Below are positions 10,879-21,373 of a stretch of 64,000 bases of DNA, one piece after another (position 1 is the stretch's first letter; each line of letters opens with the position of its first letter). The notes under the pieces are model-generated. The model ran no database searches. It saw only the letters and a program-made list of their open reading frames with translations, and had not been told where the DNA came from. The DNA is from Pseudomonadota bacterium (lineage in GTDB: Bacteria > Pseudomonadota > Gammaproteobacteria > Burkholderiales > Nitrosomonadaceae). Location: NCBI GenBank assembly GCA_018240285.1, contig JAFEGA010000002.1:124001-188000 (forward strand), read 5' to 3'. Both the position numbers and the translations under genes were made by a program.

Positions 10879-11456
10879 TCTACCTATCAGCCTTATGGCT
10901 CTTATCCGGCCTTAGTCACGCCAATAATAGCCAGTATGAACAGCTGACCGCCAGCACACAGACTGTCATTTTTCATGGTATCAGCGATCAGGCTGTGTCG
11001 TACACCGAATATGCCGCCGTTGCCGATAACATCGCTTGGCTCGTCAGTATGAGCCGGCGCCTGGAAAAATACATACCCGACTCATTAGAACGGGAAGAAT
11101 TTCTGCGAACCGTTTTTTATGAAGCAACACGCGCCGGATTGGATCCGCAAATCGTGCTGAGCATTATTCAAGTTGAGAGCGGCTTTAAGAAATATGCCGT
11201 ATCCCACGCAGGCGCCCGCGGCTATATGCAAGTTATGCCTTTCTGGGTCGGCGTCATCGGTCATCAGGATCACAATCTGTTTCACTTACGCGTTAACCTG
11301 CGCTACGGCTGCACCATTTTGCGTCATTACTTGGATCAAGAGAAAGGCGATTATTTTCGTGCTTTGGGACGCTATAACGGCAGTCTGGGCGAAGCCGCTT
11401 ATCCGCAACTGATATTCAATAAATGGCAAACGACATGGCGCTACACGGCTTCATAG
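10866..11456 (+). CDS. Lytic transglycosylase, SLT domain
   Basis: A 196-residue protein that would cleave the N-acetylmuramyl-N-acetylglucosamine bond of peptidoglycan. It has a signal peptide (about 1-19, ending GLSHAN) and a goose-lysozyme-like SLT domain from about residue 85. The catalytic glutamate is E104 in QVESGF, followed by the family [12 protein letters not shown] segment. The start codon lies inside the 3' end of proS (13-base overlap), so translation is coupled to proS, an order shared by many betaproteobacteria. Confidence 0.92.
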   Translation: MHKLIYLSALWLLSGLSHANNSQYEQLTASTQTVIFHGISDQAVSYTEYAAVADNIAWLVSMSRRLEKYIPDSLEREEFLRTVFYEATRAGLDPQIVLSIIQVESGFKKYAVSHAGARGYMQVMPFWVGVIGHQDHNLFHLRVNLRYGCTILRHYLDQEKGDYFRALGRYNGSLGEAAYPQLIFNKWQTTWRYTAS

Positions 11457-11498
11457 CCGGATTTTTCCAGCTGAAGCCTATTCCGCCTGGAAAATCGG
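11457..11498. terminator. Bidirectional hairpin between convergent genes
   Basis: CCGGATTTTTCCAG (11457-11470) pairs, with two single-base bulges, with CTGGAAAATCGG (11487-11498). It fills the gap between the converging lytic transglycosylase and TlpA-like genes and probably serves both as a terminator; neither side has a long U-run. Confidence 0.5.
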
Positions 11499-11507
11499 CG
11501 TAATCGA

Positions 11508-11996
11508 TCAGGGCTTCCGGCTGACATCATTATTGTTGGCGGGTTTTGATTCAATAAACCGTTCGATACTCTCCCGCGAAATAATGCCTTGCTGGCGCGC
11601 AGCCGGATTTCCCTCCGGATCAAAGAAATACGTACTAGGTAAAAGCGAAATCTCATCCAATTGGGAAGCAATCTTCCGGTTGCCTAACACGATAGGATAC
11701 GGTATCGCCATCGACTGCACAAAATCCATCACCACCTTGGGATCATCGATATCCATCGCTACCCCGATCACTATCAGATCCTTGCGCTGCTCATACAACG
11801 CAATCAAATCCGGAATTTCTTTCAAGCAAGGCGGACACCAGGTAGCCCAGAAGTTAACCAGTACCCAGCGCCCTTTGTAGTCGGAAAGTTTATGAATTTT
11901 TCCAGTCACATCTTGGAACTGGAATGCGTGCACCTGGATACTCAGCAATAAAGCTACCAAGAAAAATAACGCAATTAGTTTATATTTTATCTTCAT
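11508..11996 (-). CDS. TlpA/ResA-like periplasmic thioredoxin
   Basis: A 162-residue exported thiol-disulfide oxidoreductase. The N-terminal hydrophobic segment (residues 5-22) is a signal peptide or anchor; the AhpC-TSA/Redoxin fold carries the active site WCPPC at 53-57. Family members reduce apocytochrome c or similar periplasmic thiols; the specific partner here is unknown. I use the ATG at 11996 just before the signal segment, because an upstream start at 12065 would add a hydrophilic stretch that overlaps leuA. Confidence 0.88.
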   Translation of the reverse strand: MKIKYKLIALFFLVALLLSIQVHAFQFQDVTGKIHKLSDYKGRWVLVNFWATWCPPCLKEIPDLIALYEQRKDLIVIGVAMDIDDPKVVMDFVQSMAIPYPIVLGNRKIASQLDEISLLPSTYFFDPEGNPAARQQGIISRESIERFIESKPANNNDVSRKP

Positions 11997-12039
11997 GTTG
12001 CCGAGTTTCCATTCAAACGAATCCGTGATTTCAGTGCCG

Positions 12040-13572
12040 TTACACTTGTGGATGTGCTCGCTCAAGCTTGCTGTGCAATTTATTCAATGCACTCAGATAA
12101 GCTTTCGCCGAAGCCACGACGATATCGGTATCTGCACCATGACCGTTAACGATACGATCGGACTTCTGCAGCCGCACGGTCACTTCGCCTTGCGCATCGG
12201 TTCCGCTGGTTATATTGTTCACTGAAAACAATTGCAGCTTGGCTCCGCTTGACAGCAACCTCTCAATCGCGCGGAAAGTGGCATCCACAGGGCCGCTGCC
12301 TTCGGATTCTGCGCGCATCTCCTTGCCATCGTCGGAAATCACAATGCGCGCATACGGTACCTCACCGGTTTCACAATGCACCGTGAGCGACTGGAGCCGG
12401 TAACGCTCCTGCAGCACCAGCACTTCGTCGGAAACCAGCGCATGCAAATCCTCATCGAAGATTTCATGCTTCTTATCCGCCAGCTCCTTGAAACGCATGA
12501 ACGTGTTGTTGAGCATTTCTTCCGATTCCAGCTCTATCCCCAATTCCATCAGACGATTACGAAACGCATTACGGCCGGAATGTTTTCCCAGCAATAGTTT
12601 GTTCGCGCCCCAGCCGACATCCTCGGCACGCATAATTTCGTAGGTCTCACGATGTTTCAGCACACCATCCTGGTGAATGCCGGATTCATGCGCAAAGGCA
12701 TTGGCGCCCACAATCGCTTTATTGGGCTGCACCGGAAAACCGGTAATGCCGGAAACCAGCTTACTGGCCGAGACGATATGCGTAGTATCGATTTTGGTAT
12801 CGCACGGAAAATAATCCTGGCGGGTGCGCACGGCCATCACCACTTCCTCCAGCGAAGCGTTGCCGGCGCGCTCTCCCAAACCATTGATGGTGCATTCCAC
12901 CTGGCGCGCGCCATTCATCACGGCAGCCAATGAATTCGCGACAGCCAGTCCTAAGTCATTATGGCAATGCACCGAAAAAATTGCTTTGTCGGAATTTGGA
13001 ATGCGTTCGCGCAAATTGCGAATCAGCTTGCCGAATTGATCCGGCATGGTGTAACCCACCGTATCCGGAATATTCAACGTCGTGGCGCCGGCATCAATAA
13101 CGGCTTCCAATATCTGGCACAGAAAATCAATCTCTGAACGACCGGCGTCTTCCGGTGAAAACTCAACGTTATCGGTGTACTGGCGCGCCCACTTCACCGC
13201 TTTCACCGCTTGCGCGATTACCTGATCAGGCGACATCCGCAGTTTATTCTTCATGTGAATCGGCGATGTTGCAATGAACGTGTGTATGCGTGCCGCTTGC
13301 GCACCTTTTAGCGCTTCACCGCTACGCTGAATATCCGCTTCAATCGCCCGCGCCAACCCGCACACAATACTGTCTTTGACCGAATCGGCGACCGCCTTGA
13401 CAGCCTCAAAGTCGCCATTAGAAGCTGCCGGAAAACCGGCTTCAATGACATCGACACCCATGCGTTCCAGTTGCCAGGCGATGCGCACCTTTTCTTCTTT
13501 CGTCATGGATGCACCAGGACTTTGTTCACCGTCACGCAATGTCGTATCAAAAATAATCAAATGCTTTTGCAT
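12040..13572 (-). CDS. leuA: 2-isopropylmalate synthase
   Basis: LeuA (510 residues, LeuA type 1) condenses acetyl-CoA with 2-oxoisovalerate, the first step of leucine synthesis. The TIM-barrel catalytic domain shows [15 protein letters not shown] near the N-terminus and the metal-binding [13 protein letters not shown] segment near residue 200. The C-terminal allosteric LeuA dimer domain (about 390-500) gives leucine feedback inhibition. It is last in the ilvB-ilvH-ilvC-psd-pssA-leuA order, but separated from pssA by 228 bases that may hold a leader peptide. Confidence 0.98.
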   Translation of the reverse strand: MQKHLIIFDTTLRDGEQSPGASMTKEEKVRIAWQLERMGVDVIEAGFPAASNGDFEAVKAVADSVKDSIVCGLARAIEADIQRSGEALKGAQAARIHTFIATSPIHMKNKLRMSPDQVIAQAVKAVKWARQYTDNVEFSPEDAGRSEIDFLCQILEAVIDAGATTLNIPDTVGYTMPDQFGKLIRNLRERIPNSDKAIFSVHCHNDLGLAVANSLAAVMNGARQVECTINGLGERAGNASLEEVVMAVRTRQDYFPCDTKIDTTHIVSASKLVSGITGFPVQPNKAIVGANAFAHESGIHQDGVLKHRETYEIMRAEDVGWGANKLLLGKHSGRNAFRNRLMELGIELESEEMLNNTFMRFKELADKKHEIFDEDLHALVSDEVLVLQERYRLQSLTVHCETGEVPYARIVISDDGKEMRAESEGSGPVDATFRAIERLLSSGAKLQLFSVNNITSGTDAQGEVTVRLQKSDRIVNGHGADTDIVVASAKAYLSALNKLHSKLERAHPQV

Positions 13573-13664
13573 TATGCTCTCCGCTTGAGGAAGAAAACCT
13601 TAATGAATCGTAAAACTCGTCATGCGAATTTTATCGGGAAGAAAGGGAAATAGGGGAAGAAATT

Positions 13665-13703
13665 TTAGCGCGCAAGGCGCAGTAACAGTTCCGCTAGGGC
13701 CAT
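13665..13703 (-). CDS. Possible leucine-rich leader peptide of leuA
   Basis: A 12-codon frame, ATG to TAA, encodes MALAELLLRLAR (five leucines out of twelve, in four different codons) 92 bases upstream of leuA. This is the form expected of a transcription-attenuation leader sensing leucine. Against it: no clear ribosome-binding site precedes it, and the only hairpin seen before leuA (13612-13632, AAAATTCG/CGAGTTTT) is AT-rich with a weak U-run. Confidence 0.3.
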   Translation of the reverse strand: MALAELLLRLAR

Positions 13704-13800
13704 CGGAACCGGGGTAAACTGCAATGAGTGGATACTACTTTTAGCAAACATGGTGGGCGAGAATATAAATAGTTTTTTCTTTCGATGCAAGTAATAATCT

Positions 13801-14577
13801 TCAGGTACCGGGTGTTTCGTTATTCTTCTTACCTCTACCCAAGCGCCATAATTTAATCACATAGCCGGAAAAAGCATAGGCTCCGAACAAAATAAACAAT
13901 ACTAGCGGCGGATGGCTTGGAATCAATACAAAAAAGAACAGTACGATTAATAAGACTGTGAAAAACGGCACACGGCGGCGCAAATTAAACTCTTTACCGC
14001 TGTAGTAAGGAATATTGCTGACCATCGTTAATGCGGCAAATAAAGTCACAAAAGAAGCCAGCCACTTTACATCGCTCCCTGGTATGTGAAAATTAATCGT
14101 TACCCAAACCAGCCCTGCGATCAATGCAGCCGCTGCCGGACTGGGTAAACCTTGAAAGAAACGTTTATCGACCACTGCAATATTGGTATTGAAACGCGCC
14201 AGCCGCAAGGCCGCGCAGGCACAATAAATAAACGCAATGATCCAGCCCCATTGATTTATTTCCTTCAGCGCCCACTCGTAAGCGATCAATGCCGGTGCGA
14301 CACCAAAAGAAACCATATCCGACAAACTGTCGTATTCCGCACCGAATTCACTTTGCGTGCCGGTCAACCGCGCCACCCTGCCATCGAGTCCATCTAGCAC
14401 CATGGCAATAAAAACGGCGATGGCCGAATATTCAAAATTTCCGTTCATCGCCTGCACAATGGCATAAAACCCGGCGAATAGTGCGGCTGTAGTAAATAAA
14501 TTAGGTAACAAATAGATGCCACGCCGCCGCAACCGGGCCTTTAGGACGGTACGTTCTGGTAGAGAATCGGGCGTCAT
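13801..14577 (-). CDS. pssA: CDP-diacylglycerol-serine O-phosphatidyltransferase
   Basis: PssA (258 residues) makes phosphatidylserine from CDP-diacylglycerol and serine in the inner membrane. The CDP-alcohol phosphotransferase signature is complete: D65-G66-x2-A69-R70-x8-G79-x3-D83-x3-D87. Several transmembrane helices follow, and the tail is basic (LWRLGRGKK). It belongs to the integral-membrane PssA family found with psd. It lies downstream of psd in the amino acid/phospholipid cluster; the two gene products act in sequence. Confidence 0.95.
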   Translation of the reverse strand: MTPDSLPERTVLKARLRRRGIYLLPNLFTTAALFAGFYAIVQAMNGNFEYSAIAVFIAMVLDGLDGRVARLTGTQSEFGAEYDSLSDMVSFGVAPALIAYEWALKEINQWGWIIAFIYCACAALRLARFNTNIAVVDKRFFQGLPSPAAAALIAGLVWVTINFHIPGSDVKWLASFVTLFAALTMVSNIPYYSGKEFNLRRRVPFFTVLLIVLFFFVLIPSHPPLVLFILFGAYAFSGYVIKLWRLGRGKKNNETPGT

Positions 14578-14712
14578 GAGCGTTTCATAAAAAGATAGGG
14601 ATAACGGAAATCACACAAAAAATTAAAACAGAACTTCCGGGAGAGTTCGATTTTTGCCAAACATTGTTTTCGAGGCACCAGCAGCACGCACAAAAACTCG
14701 CATCTCTTTTTA

Positions 14713-15378
14713 TCAGGCTGCCGCTTCAGCTTCCTCACGAAATTCCGCCAATACGGTCAGTGTCGCCGACACTTTGTCACCGATATTGACATTCACTTTG
14801 GTATTCAGCGGCAAGTAAACATCCACTCGCGAACCGAACCGGATAAAACCGAATCGCTGGCCGCGCGCCAAATGATCGCCCGGCGATACGTGACAAAGAA
14901 TTCGCTTGGCAATCAACCCAGCCACTTGCACGCAGGTCACATCGGCACCACGATCCGTTTTGATCCACAGCGCATTGCGTTCATTCTCCAGCGAAGCCTT
15001 GGGTAAATCCGCATTAATGAATTTACCGGGGAAATACCACTTGTTGCGCACTTCACCGTCAACCGGACTGCGATTGGAATGCACATTAAATACATTCATG
15101 AATACGCTGATCTTGAGCGCTTCGCGATCCAAATAAGGATCTTGCGTTTTTTCCACCGCCACAATTCTGCCATCCGCTGGTGCCAATATGGCGTTACGAT
15201 CCGCTGGCACCTCGCGTGGCGGGTCACGAAAAAACTGCAGAACAAACAATGCGATTACCCAGAAGGGAAGCGCCCAAAGCCAGCCGAGTAATTCTGTCGC
15301 GCCAATAGCGGCAGCAAATGCAATCGCGATATGTAACCAGCCTTCGCGGGCAATAATAGGATGTGGATAATGTGCCAT
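14713..15378 (-). CDS. psd: Phosphatidylserine decarboxylase proenzyme (short form)
   Basis: Psd (221 residues) decarboxylates phosphatidylserine to phosphatidylethanolamine. It is the short form found in many betaproteobacteria: membrane segments at about 14-50, the [11 protein letters not shown] segment at 95-105, and the autocleavage site G182-S183 in RFGSRVD, where the serine becomes the pyruvoyl cofactor. It sits between ilvC and pssA on the same strand; the 12-base gap to ilvC suggests cotranscription with the ilv genes. Confidence 0.96.
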   Translation of the reverse strand: MAHYPHPIIAREGWLHIAIAFAAAIGATELLGWLWALPFWVIALFVLQFFRDPPREVPADRNAILAPADGRIVAVEKTQDPYLDREALKISVFMNVFNVHSNRSPVDGEVRNKWYFPGKFINADLPKASLENERNALWIKTDRGADVTCVQVAGLIAKRILCHVSPGDHLARGQRFGFIRFGSRVDVYLPLNTKVNVNIGDKVSATLTVLAEFREEAEAAA

Positions 15379-15390
15379 AGAGTTAATTTT

Positions 15391-16461
<1,071 letters not shown>

Positions 16462-16526
16462 CTATTCAATCGAATCGATTATTCTGGATTACCAGCCTCA
16501 AGAGCGGGATTTTTCAACAACTTGAA

Positions 16527-17018
16527 TTATACCTTTAAAATCCATTCTCCGCGCCCAATGCCAGAAGCGCCTGTGCGAACAGTCTCCAAAACCGCGCTGC
16601 GCTCGATTGCTTGAAGAAAGGCGTCCAGCTTGGAGCTTGTACCTGTTAGCTCGATGGTATAGGACTTATCCGTTACGTCGATGATAGAGCCACGGAAAAT
16701 TTCAGTCAGCCGTTTGATTTCTTCACGATCAGGACCGGCTGCACGGACTTTAACCAGCATCAATTCGCGCTCAATATGATTACCGTCATTCAGGTCGATG
16801 ATTTTTACTACTTCGATCAGCTTATTCAATTGCTTGGTGACTTGCTCCACGACTTCATCAGATCCGATCGTGACCAGCGTCATGCGCGACAAAGTGGGAT
16901 CCTCGGTTGGCGCAACCGAAAGCGATTCAATGTTATAACCGCGTGCCGAGAACAGTCCGGCTACGCGTGACAAGGCCCCTGCCTCATTCTCCATCAATAA
17001 AGAAATAATATGTCGCAT
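16527..17018 (-). CDS. ilvH: Acetolactate synthase small (regulatory) subunit
   Basis: IlvH/IlvN-type subunit (163 residues) that stimulates the large subunit and confers valine feedback inhibition. The N-terminal ACT domain (about residues 3-77) begins HIISLLMENEAGALSRVAGLFSARGYNI; the C-terminal domain carries the conserved RTGASGIGRG end. It starts 8 bases after the ilvB stop, so the two subunits are probably translated from one mRNA. Confidence 0.97.
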   Translation of the reverse strand: MRHIISLLMENEAGALSRVAGLFSARGYNIESLSVAPTEDPTLSRMTLVTIGSDEVVEQVTKQLNKLIEVVKIIDLNDGNHIERELMLVKVRAAGPDREEIKRLTEIFRGSIIDVTDKSYTIELTGTSSKLDAFLQAIERSAVLETVRTGASGIGRGEWILKV

Positions 17019-17026
17019 TTATTTTT

Positions 17027-18730
17027 CTACACCAGAATCATTTCAGAAAGGCCTTTACCACCCGGCACCATGGGAAAGACGTTTTCGGTCTGATCAGTAA
17101 TAAAGTCCATGAACACCAGTTGATCTTTCAGTTTAAACGCCTCTTTCAGTGCGTCCTCGACATCTTCCGGTTTCTCAATCTTCATTCCGACATGACCGTA
17201 GCTCTCGGCCAGTTTGACAAAATCGGGCAGCGCATTCATATACGATTCCGCATAGCGGTTACCGTGGAAGAACTCCTGCCACTGCCTCACCATTCCCATA
17301 TAGCGATTATTCAAGTTAATGATTTTCAGCGGCAATTTGTATTGCTTGCAAGTTGACAGCTCCTGTATGCACATCTGAATACTCGCCTCACCGGTAATAC
17401 ACACTACTTTTCCCTTCGGATTAGCAAGCTGAACTCCCATAGCGGCAGGCATACCAAATCCCATCGTGCCCAGCCCACCGGAATTGATCCAGCGCCGCGG
17501 TTTATCAAACTTATAAAACTGCGCGGCCCACATTTGGTGTTGCCCGACGTCCGAAGTAATAAACGCATCACCCTTGGTAACATTGAACAGCTTCTCAATT
17601 ACCATCTGCGGTTTGATAATTTTGCTGCCGCGGTCAAATTTCAGACAATCACGCTCGCGCCACAGCTCGATCTGTTTCCACCATTCTTTCAATGCCGCCT
17701 GATCCGGTTTATCCTTTTCCGCTTTGAGCAGCTTGATCAGATCTTTCAGCACATCCAGAACATCGCCGACAATCGGCACGTCCACCTTGACGCGTTTTGA
17801 AATGGACGATGGGTCGATATCGATATGAATAATCTTTCTGTTCTCGTTGAAAAAGTGCTTCGGATTGCCAATTACACGATCATCAAAACGAGCACCCACG
17901 GCGATCAGAACATCACAATACTGCATCGCCATGTTGGCCTCATAAGTCCCGTGCATGCCCAGCATGCCCAGCGACTGCTTATCGGTTGCAGGATATCCAC
18001 CCAATCCCATTAAGGTATTGGTGCAAGGGAAATTCAGCATTTGCGTCAATTCGGTTAGTTGCGGTGCTGCATCACTCAGAATCACACCCCCGCCGGCATA
18101 GATCATCGGACGCTTGGCGCTGAGGATCAATTCGGCCGCTTTCTTGATTTGCCGCGCATTCCCTTTGGTCACCGGATTGTAGGAACGCATGCTGACCTTA
18201 TCCGGATAGGCGAACTTGGTTTTCTGCTGAGTCACATCTTTCGGAATATCGACCAGCACAGGACCGGGACGCCCTGTCGATGCAATATAAAACGCTTTCT
18301 TGATCGTAAGCGCCAGCTCGGATATATCTTTGACCAGAAAATTATGTTTGACACAAGGCCGCGTGATGCCAACCGTATCAACTTCCTGAAATGCATCGAG
18401 ACCGATGGCACCTGTCGGCACTTGGCCGCTGATCACCACCATCGGAATGGAATCCATATATGCTGTGGCAATGCCGGTTACCGCATTGGTAACGCCCGGC
18501 CCCGATGTCACCAGCGCCACACCTACTTTATTGCTAGAGCGCGCATAGCCATCTGCGGCGTGTATTGCAGCCTGCTCATGACGCACTAATATATGCCGGA
18601 CTTTGTCCTGCTTGAACAATTCATCATAAATAAACAATACCGCGCCGCCAGGATAGCCAAAAATACACTGTACGCCCTCTTCCTGCAGACAGCGGATGGT
18701 AATTTCAGCACCGGTTAATTCCACACTCAT
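17027..18730 (-). CDS. ilvB: Acetolactate synthase large (catalytic) subunit
   Basis: Thiamine-diphosphate enzyme (567 residues) joining two pyruvates to acetolactate, or pyruvate and 2-oxobutyrate to acetohydroxybutyrate. The catalytic glutamate lies in VRHEQAAIHAADGYAR (about residue 51). The cofactor motif is GEASIQM...NLNN, with GEA in place of the common GDG. FAD-binding and central domains are complete. It heads the ilvB-ilvH-ilvC-psd-pssA series. Confidence 0.97.
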   Translation of the reverse strand: MSVELTGAEITIRCLQEEGVQCIFGYPGGAVLFIYDELFKQDKVRHILVRHEQAAIHAADGYARSSNKVGVALVTSGPGVTNAVTGIATAYMDSIPMVVISGQVPTGAIGLDAFQEVDTVGITRPCVKHNFLVKDISELALTIKKAFYIASTGRPGPVLVDIPKDVTQQKTKFAYPDKVSMRSYNPVTKGNARQIKKAAELILSAKRPMIYAGGGVILSDAAPQLTELTQMLNFPCTNTLMGLGGYPATDKQSLGMLGMHGTYEANMAMQYCDVLIAVGARFDDRVIGNPKHFFNENRKIIHIDIDPSSISKRVKVDVPIVGDVLDVLKDLIKLLKAEKDKPDQAALKEWWKQIELWRERDCLKFDRGSKIIKPQMVIEKLFNVTKGDAFITSDVGQHQMWAAQFYKFDKPRRWINSGGLGTMGFGMPAAMGVQLANPKGKVVCITGEASIQMCIQELSTCKQYKLPLKIINLNNRYMGMVRQWQEFFHGNRYAESYMNALPDFVKLAESYGHVGMKIEKPEDVEDALKEAFKLKDQLVFMDFITDQTENVFPMVPGGKGLSEMILV

Positions 18731-18794
18731 GCTATTTGCATCCCAATATCAATTTCAACAAGTTATAAAAACATTCAAATTTATCATCGTACCG

Positions 18795-20267
18795 TCAAAC
18801 CCCTGTTCCACCGACAGTCAATCCATCGATACGCAGTGTCGGCTGTCCGACACCCACTGGCACACTCTGCCCTTCTTTACCGCACGTCCCGACCCCCGGA
18901 TCCAGCAACATATCGTTGCCAATCATGGAAACCCGCGTCAACACATCCGGTCCGTTACCAATCAGAGTGGCCCCTTTAACCGGGTAAGTGATTTTACCAT
19001 CTTCAATCATGTAGGCTTCAGCGGCCGAAAAAACAAATTTACCGCTGGTAATGTCGACCTGACCGCCACCAAAATTTGCCGCGTACAAACCATGCTTCAC
19101 GGATGCGATAATTTCCGCCGGATCTTTATCGCCGTTCAACATATACGTGTTCGTCATGCGTGGCATCGGGATATGCGCGAAAGACTCACGCCGGCCGTTA
19201 CCGGTAACCGGTAAGTCCATCAGCCGGGCATTCAGGCTATCCTGCAAATAGCCTCGCAGTATGCCATCTTCTATCAGCACAGTACATTGTGTCGGATTGC
19301 CTTCATCGTCGATGTTTAGCGATCCGCGCCGTCGCGGGATCGTTCCGTCGTCGACAACCGTTACACCCGGCGCCGCAACACGTTCACCGACACGCCCGGA
19401 AAAAGCCGAACTGCCTTTGCGGTTAAAGTCGCCTTCCAGTCCATGCCCAATCGCTTCGTGCAACAATATGCCCGGCCAGCCGCTTCCCAAAACCACCGTC
19501 ATCGTACCCGCTGGTGCCGGGCGCGCATCCAAATTAACGGTGGCTTGATGAACCGCTTTTTGGGCATAGTCCTGCAAAATTTCATCAGTGAAATAAGCGT
19601 AACTGAAACGTCCGCCACCGCCGGCCATGCCCTGTTCCCGGCGGCCGTTTTCTTCCGCAATCACCTGCAGCGACAAACGCACCAGCGGTCTTACATCAGC
19701 TGCCAGCAATCCATCGCTGCGTGTTACCAGAATTACCTCGTATTCACCCGCTAATGATGCAACCACCTGGGTCACGCGCCGGTCAAGCTGCCGGGTATAA
19801 CGTTCCAGCCGCTCCAGCAAAGCCACTTTATCCGCATCTTTGAGGCTGGATATCGGATCTTCCGGCAAATAAAGTTGCGTCCGCCGATCGAATGCGTTTC
19901 GTTTGGCAATCTGCACCGGACGCGCACCGCTTTGATTGGCGATGGCCCGCGTGGCCTGCGCCGCTGCTACCAATGCCGGCATGCTGATATCATCGGAATA
20001 CGCAAACCCAGTTTTTTCACCGCTGATGGCGCGAACACCCACACCCTGCTCGATATTGAAACTACCCGACTTGACAATGCCTTCCTCCAGCATCCAGCCT
20101 TCCGAACGGCTGTATTGAAAGTAAAGATCGGCATAGTCGATTTTATGCGTCAATATTTGTCCCAATACCTGCTGCAATCCGGTTGCATCGATATCGTATG
20201 GCGACAACAGGCAACGATCGGCGATCGCCAGGAAATCCTTTGACTCTACTCTATATTCGGTTGTCAT
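18795..20267 (-). CDS. tldD: TldD metalloprotease subunit
   Basis: TldD (490 residues) forms with TldE/PmbA a heterodimeric zinc protease that degrades unfolded peptides inside a central cavity; it is needed for microcin B17 and CcdA processing in E. coli. The zinc motif is HEAIGH, followed by [19 protein letters not shown] (around residue 270), and the C-terminus has the usual Gly-rich [19 protein letters not shown]. The pmbA partner is not in the window. It lies 30 bases downstream of a nitrilase gene, a common pairing. Confidence 0.95.
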   Translation of the reverse strand: MTTEYRVESKDFLAIADRCLLSPYDIDATGLQQVLGQILTHKIDYADLYFQYSRSEGWMLEEGIVKSGSFNIEQGVGVRAISGEKTGFAYSDDISMPALVAAAQATRAIANQSGARPVQIAKRNAFDRRTQLYLPEDPISSLKDADKVALLERLERYTRQLDRRVTQVVASLAGEYEVILVTRSDGLLAADVRPLVRLSLQVIAEENGRREQGMAGGGGRFSYAYFTDEILQDYAQKAVHQATVNLDARPAPAGTMTVVLGSGWPGILLHEAIGHGLEGDFNRKGSSAFSGRVGERVAAPGVTVVDDGTIPRRRGSLNIDDEGNPTQCTVLIEDGILRGYLQDSLNARLMDLPVTGNGRRESFAHIPMPRMTNTYMLNGDKDPAEIIASVKHGLYAANFGGGQVDITSGKFVFSAAEAYMIEDGKITYPVKGATLIGNGPDVLTRVSMIGNDMLLDPGVGTCGKEGQSVPVGVGQPTLRIDGLTVGGTGV

Positions 20268-20297
20268 TCTCAGCTGTTCTAATAATCACGCAAACTG

Positions 20298-21125
20298 CTA
20301 ACACGGTTGCAAAATGCGATGATCCAATGCAGGCAAATTGGTTCGCAAACTGGTTTGATATTCAGGATCGATTGTCGCCACCACAGCCCCGGATCCGCGC
20401 GGCAAGCGTGCCATCACGACACCCCAAGGATCGACAATCATACTATCTCCGTTGGTTTCGCGTCCATTGACATGATATCCGCCCTGACCCGGCGCGATCA
20501 CGTACGCCATATTTTCAACCGCGCGCGCGCGCACCAGAACTTCCCAATGCGCTTTACCGGTAATCGCGGTAAACGCCGCGGGCGCTAAAATAATATCAAC
20601 ATTATTCATCAGCCGGAATAATTCCGGAAAACGCAAATCGTAGCATATCGACAAACCGATGCGGCCAAACGGAGAATCCACAGTCACCACTTTATTCCCC
20701 GCCTTGATGGTTTTCTCCTCGGCGTAATGTTCATGGCCGAGCTGCAAGCCAAACAAATGAATTTTATCGTAACGCGCGACCTGCTCCCCATTATCCGCAT
20801 AGACTAAGCAACTATTATAAACTTTGTCCGGCTCGGATGATGTTAGCGGCACTGACCCGCCCACCAGCCAAATCCTCAAACGTTTTGCCGTTTCACTGAG
20901 AAACTTCTGAATTTGTCCATCACCAGGTTGCTCCCGGACCGCCAGCTTATCCGTATCCTTCATCCCCATGATACAAAAATATTCCGGCAATACAACCAGC
21001 TGCGCTCCCTGTGAGGCTGCATCTTCTATCAAGCGTGCGGCTTCCTCCAGATTCGCGGATACGCTCGGTCCCGAAGCCATTTGAATGGCAGCGACACGAA
21101 AACCTTGGTGTTTTTTGTTTTCCAT
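20298..21125 (-). CDS. Carbon-nitrogen hydrolase, Nit/omega-amidase-like
   Basis: A cytosolic nitrilase-superfamily amidohydrolase (275 residues). The Glu-Lys-Cys triad is visible in LPEYFCIMG, RYDKIHLFG and ICYDLRFPEL, and the overall sequence is Nit1/Nit2-like. Family members hydrolyse deaminated glutathione or 2-oxoglutaramate, so a metabolite-repair role is likely. I prefer the ATG at 21125; one at 21155 would add ten low-complexity residues (LNNKQQQAT). It sits directly upstream of tldD. Confidence 0.88.
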   Translation of the reverse strand: MENKKHQGFRVAAIQMASGPSVSANLEEAARLIEDAASQGAQLVVLPEYFCIMGMKDTDKLAVREQPGDGQIQKFLSETAKRLRIWLVGGSVPLTSSEPDKVYNSCLVYADNGEQVARYDKIHLFGLQLGHEHYAEEKTIKAGNKVVTVDSPFGRIGLSICYDLRFPELFRLMNNVDIILAPAAFTAITGKAHWEVLVRARAVENMAYVIAPGQGGYHVNGRETNGDSMIVDPWGVVMARLPRGSGAVVATIDPEYQTSLRTNLPALDHRILQPC

Positions 21126-21373
21126 CGTTGCTTGTTGCTGTTTATTGTTTAACATAGTAATTGTTCGATTATTCGATTGTTCAAAATATTCCCGTCAGAA
21201 AACAGGCATCGCCGGCAAGTTCTATTAATTTGGTATTTTTTAAATGCCACCCTATTGAGAACAATGATTTCACTTAGCAAGCCTGATTCTAGCATTTACT
21301 CTGATAACGTTCTATTTTGATTTATGCTTAATCCAAAATGATTTGCTAATCTTACAAGCTTTACGCCTCGAAC

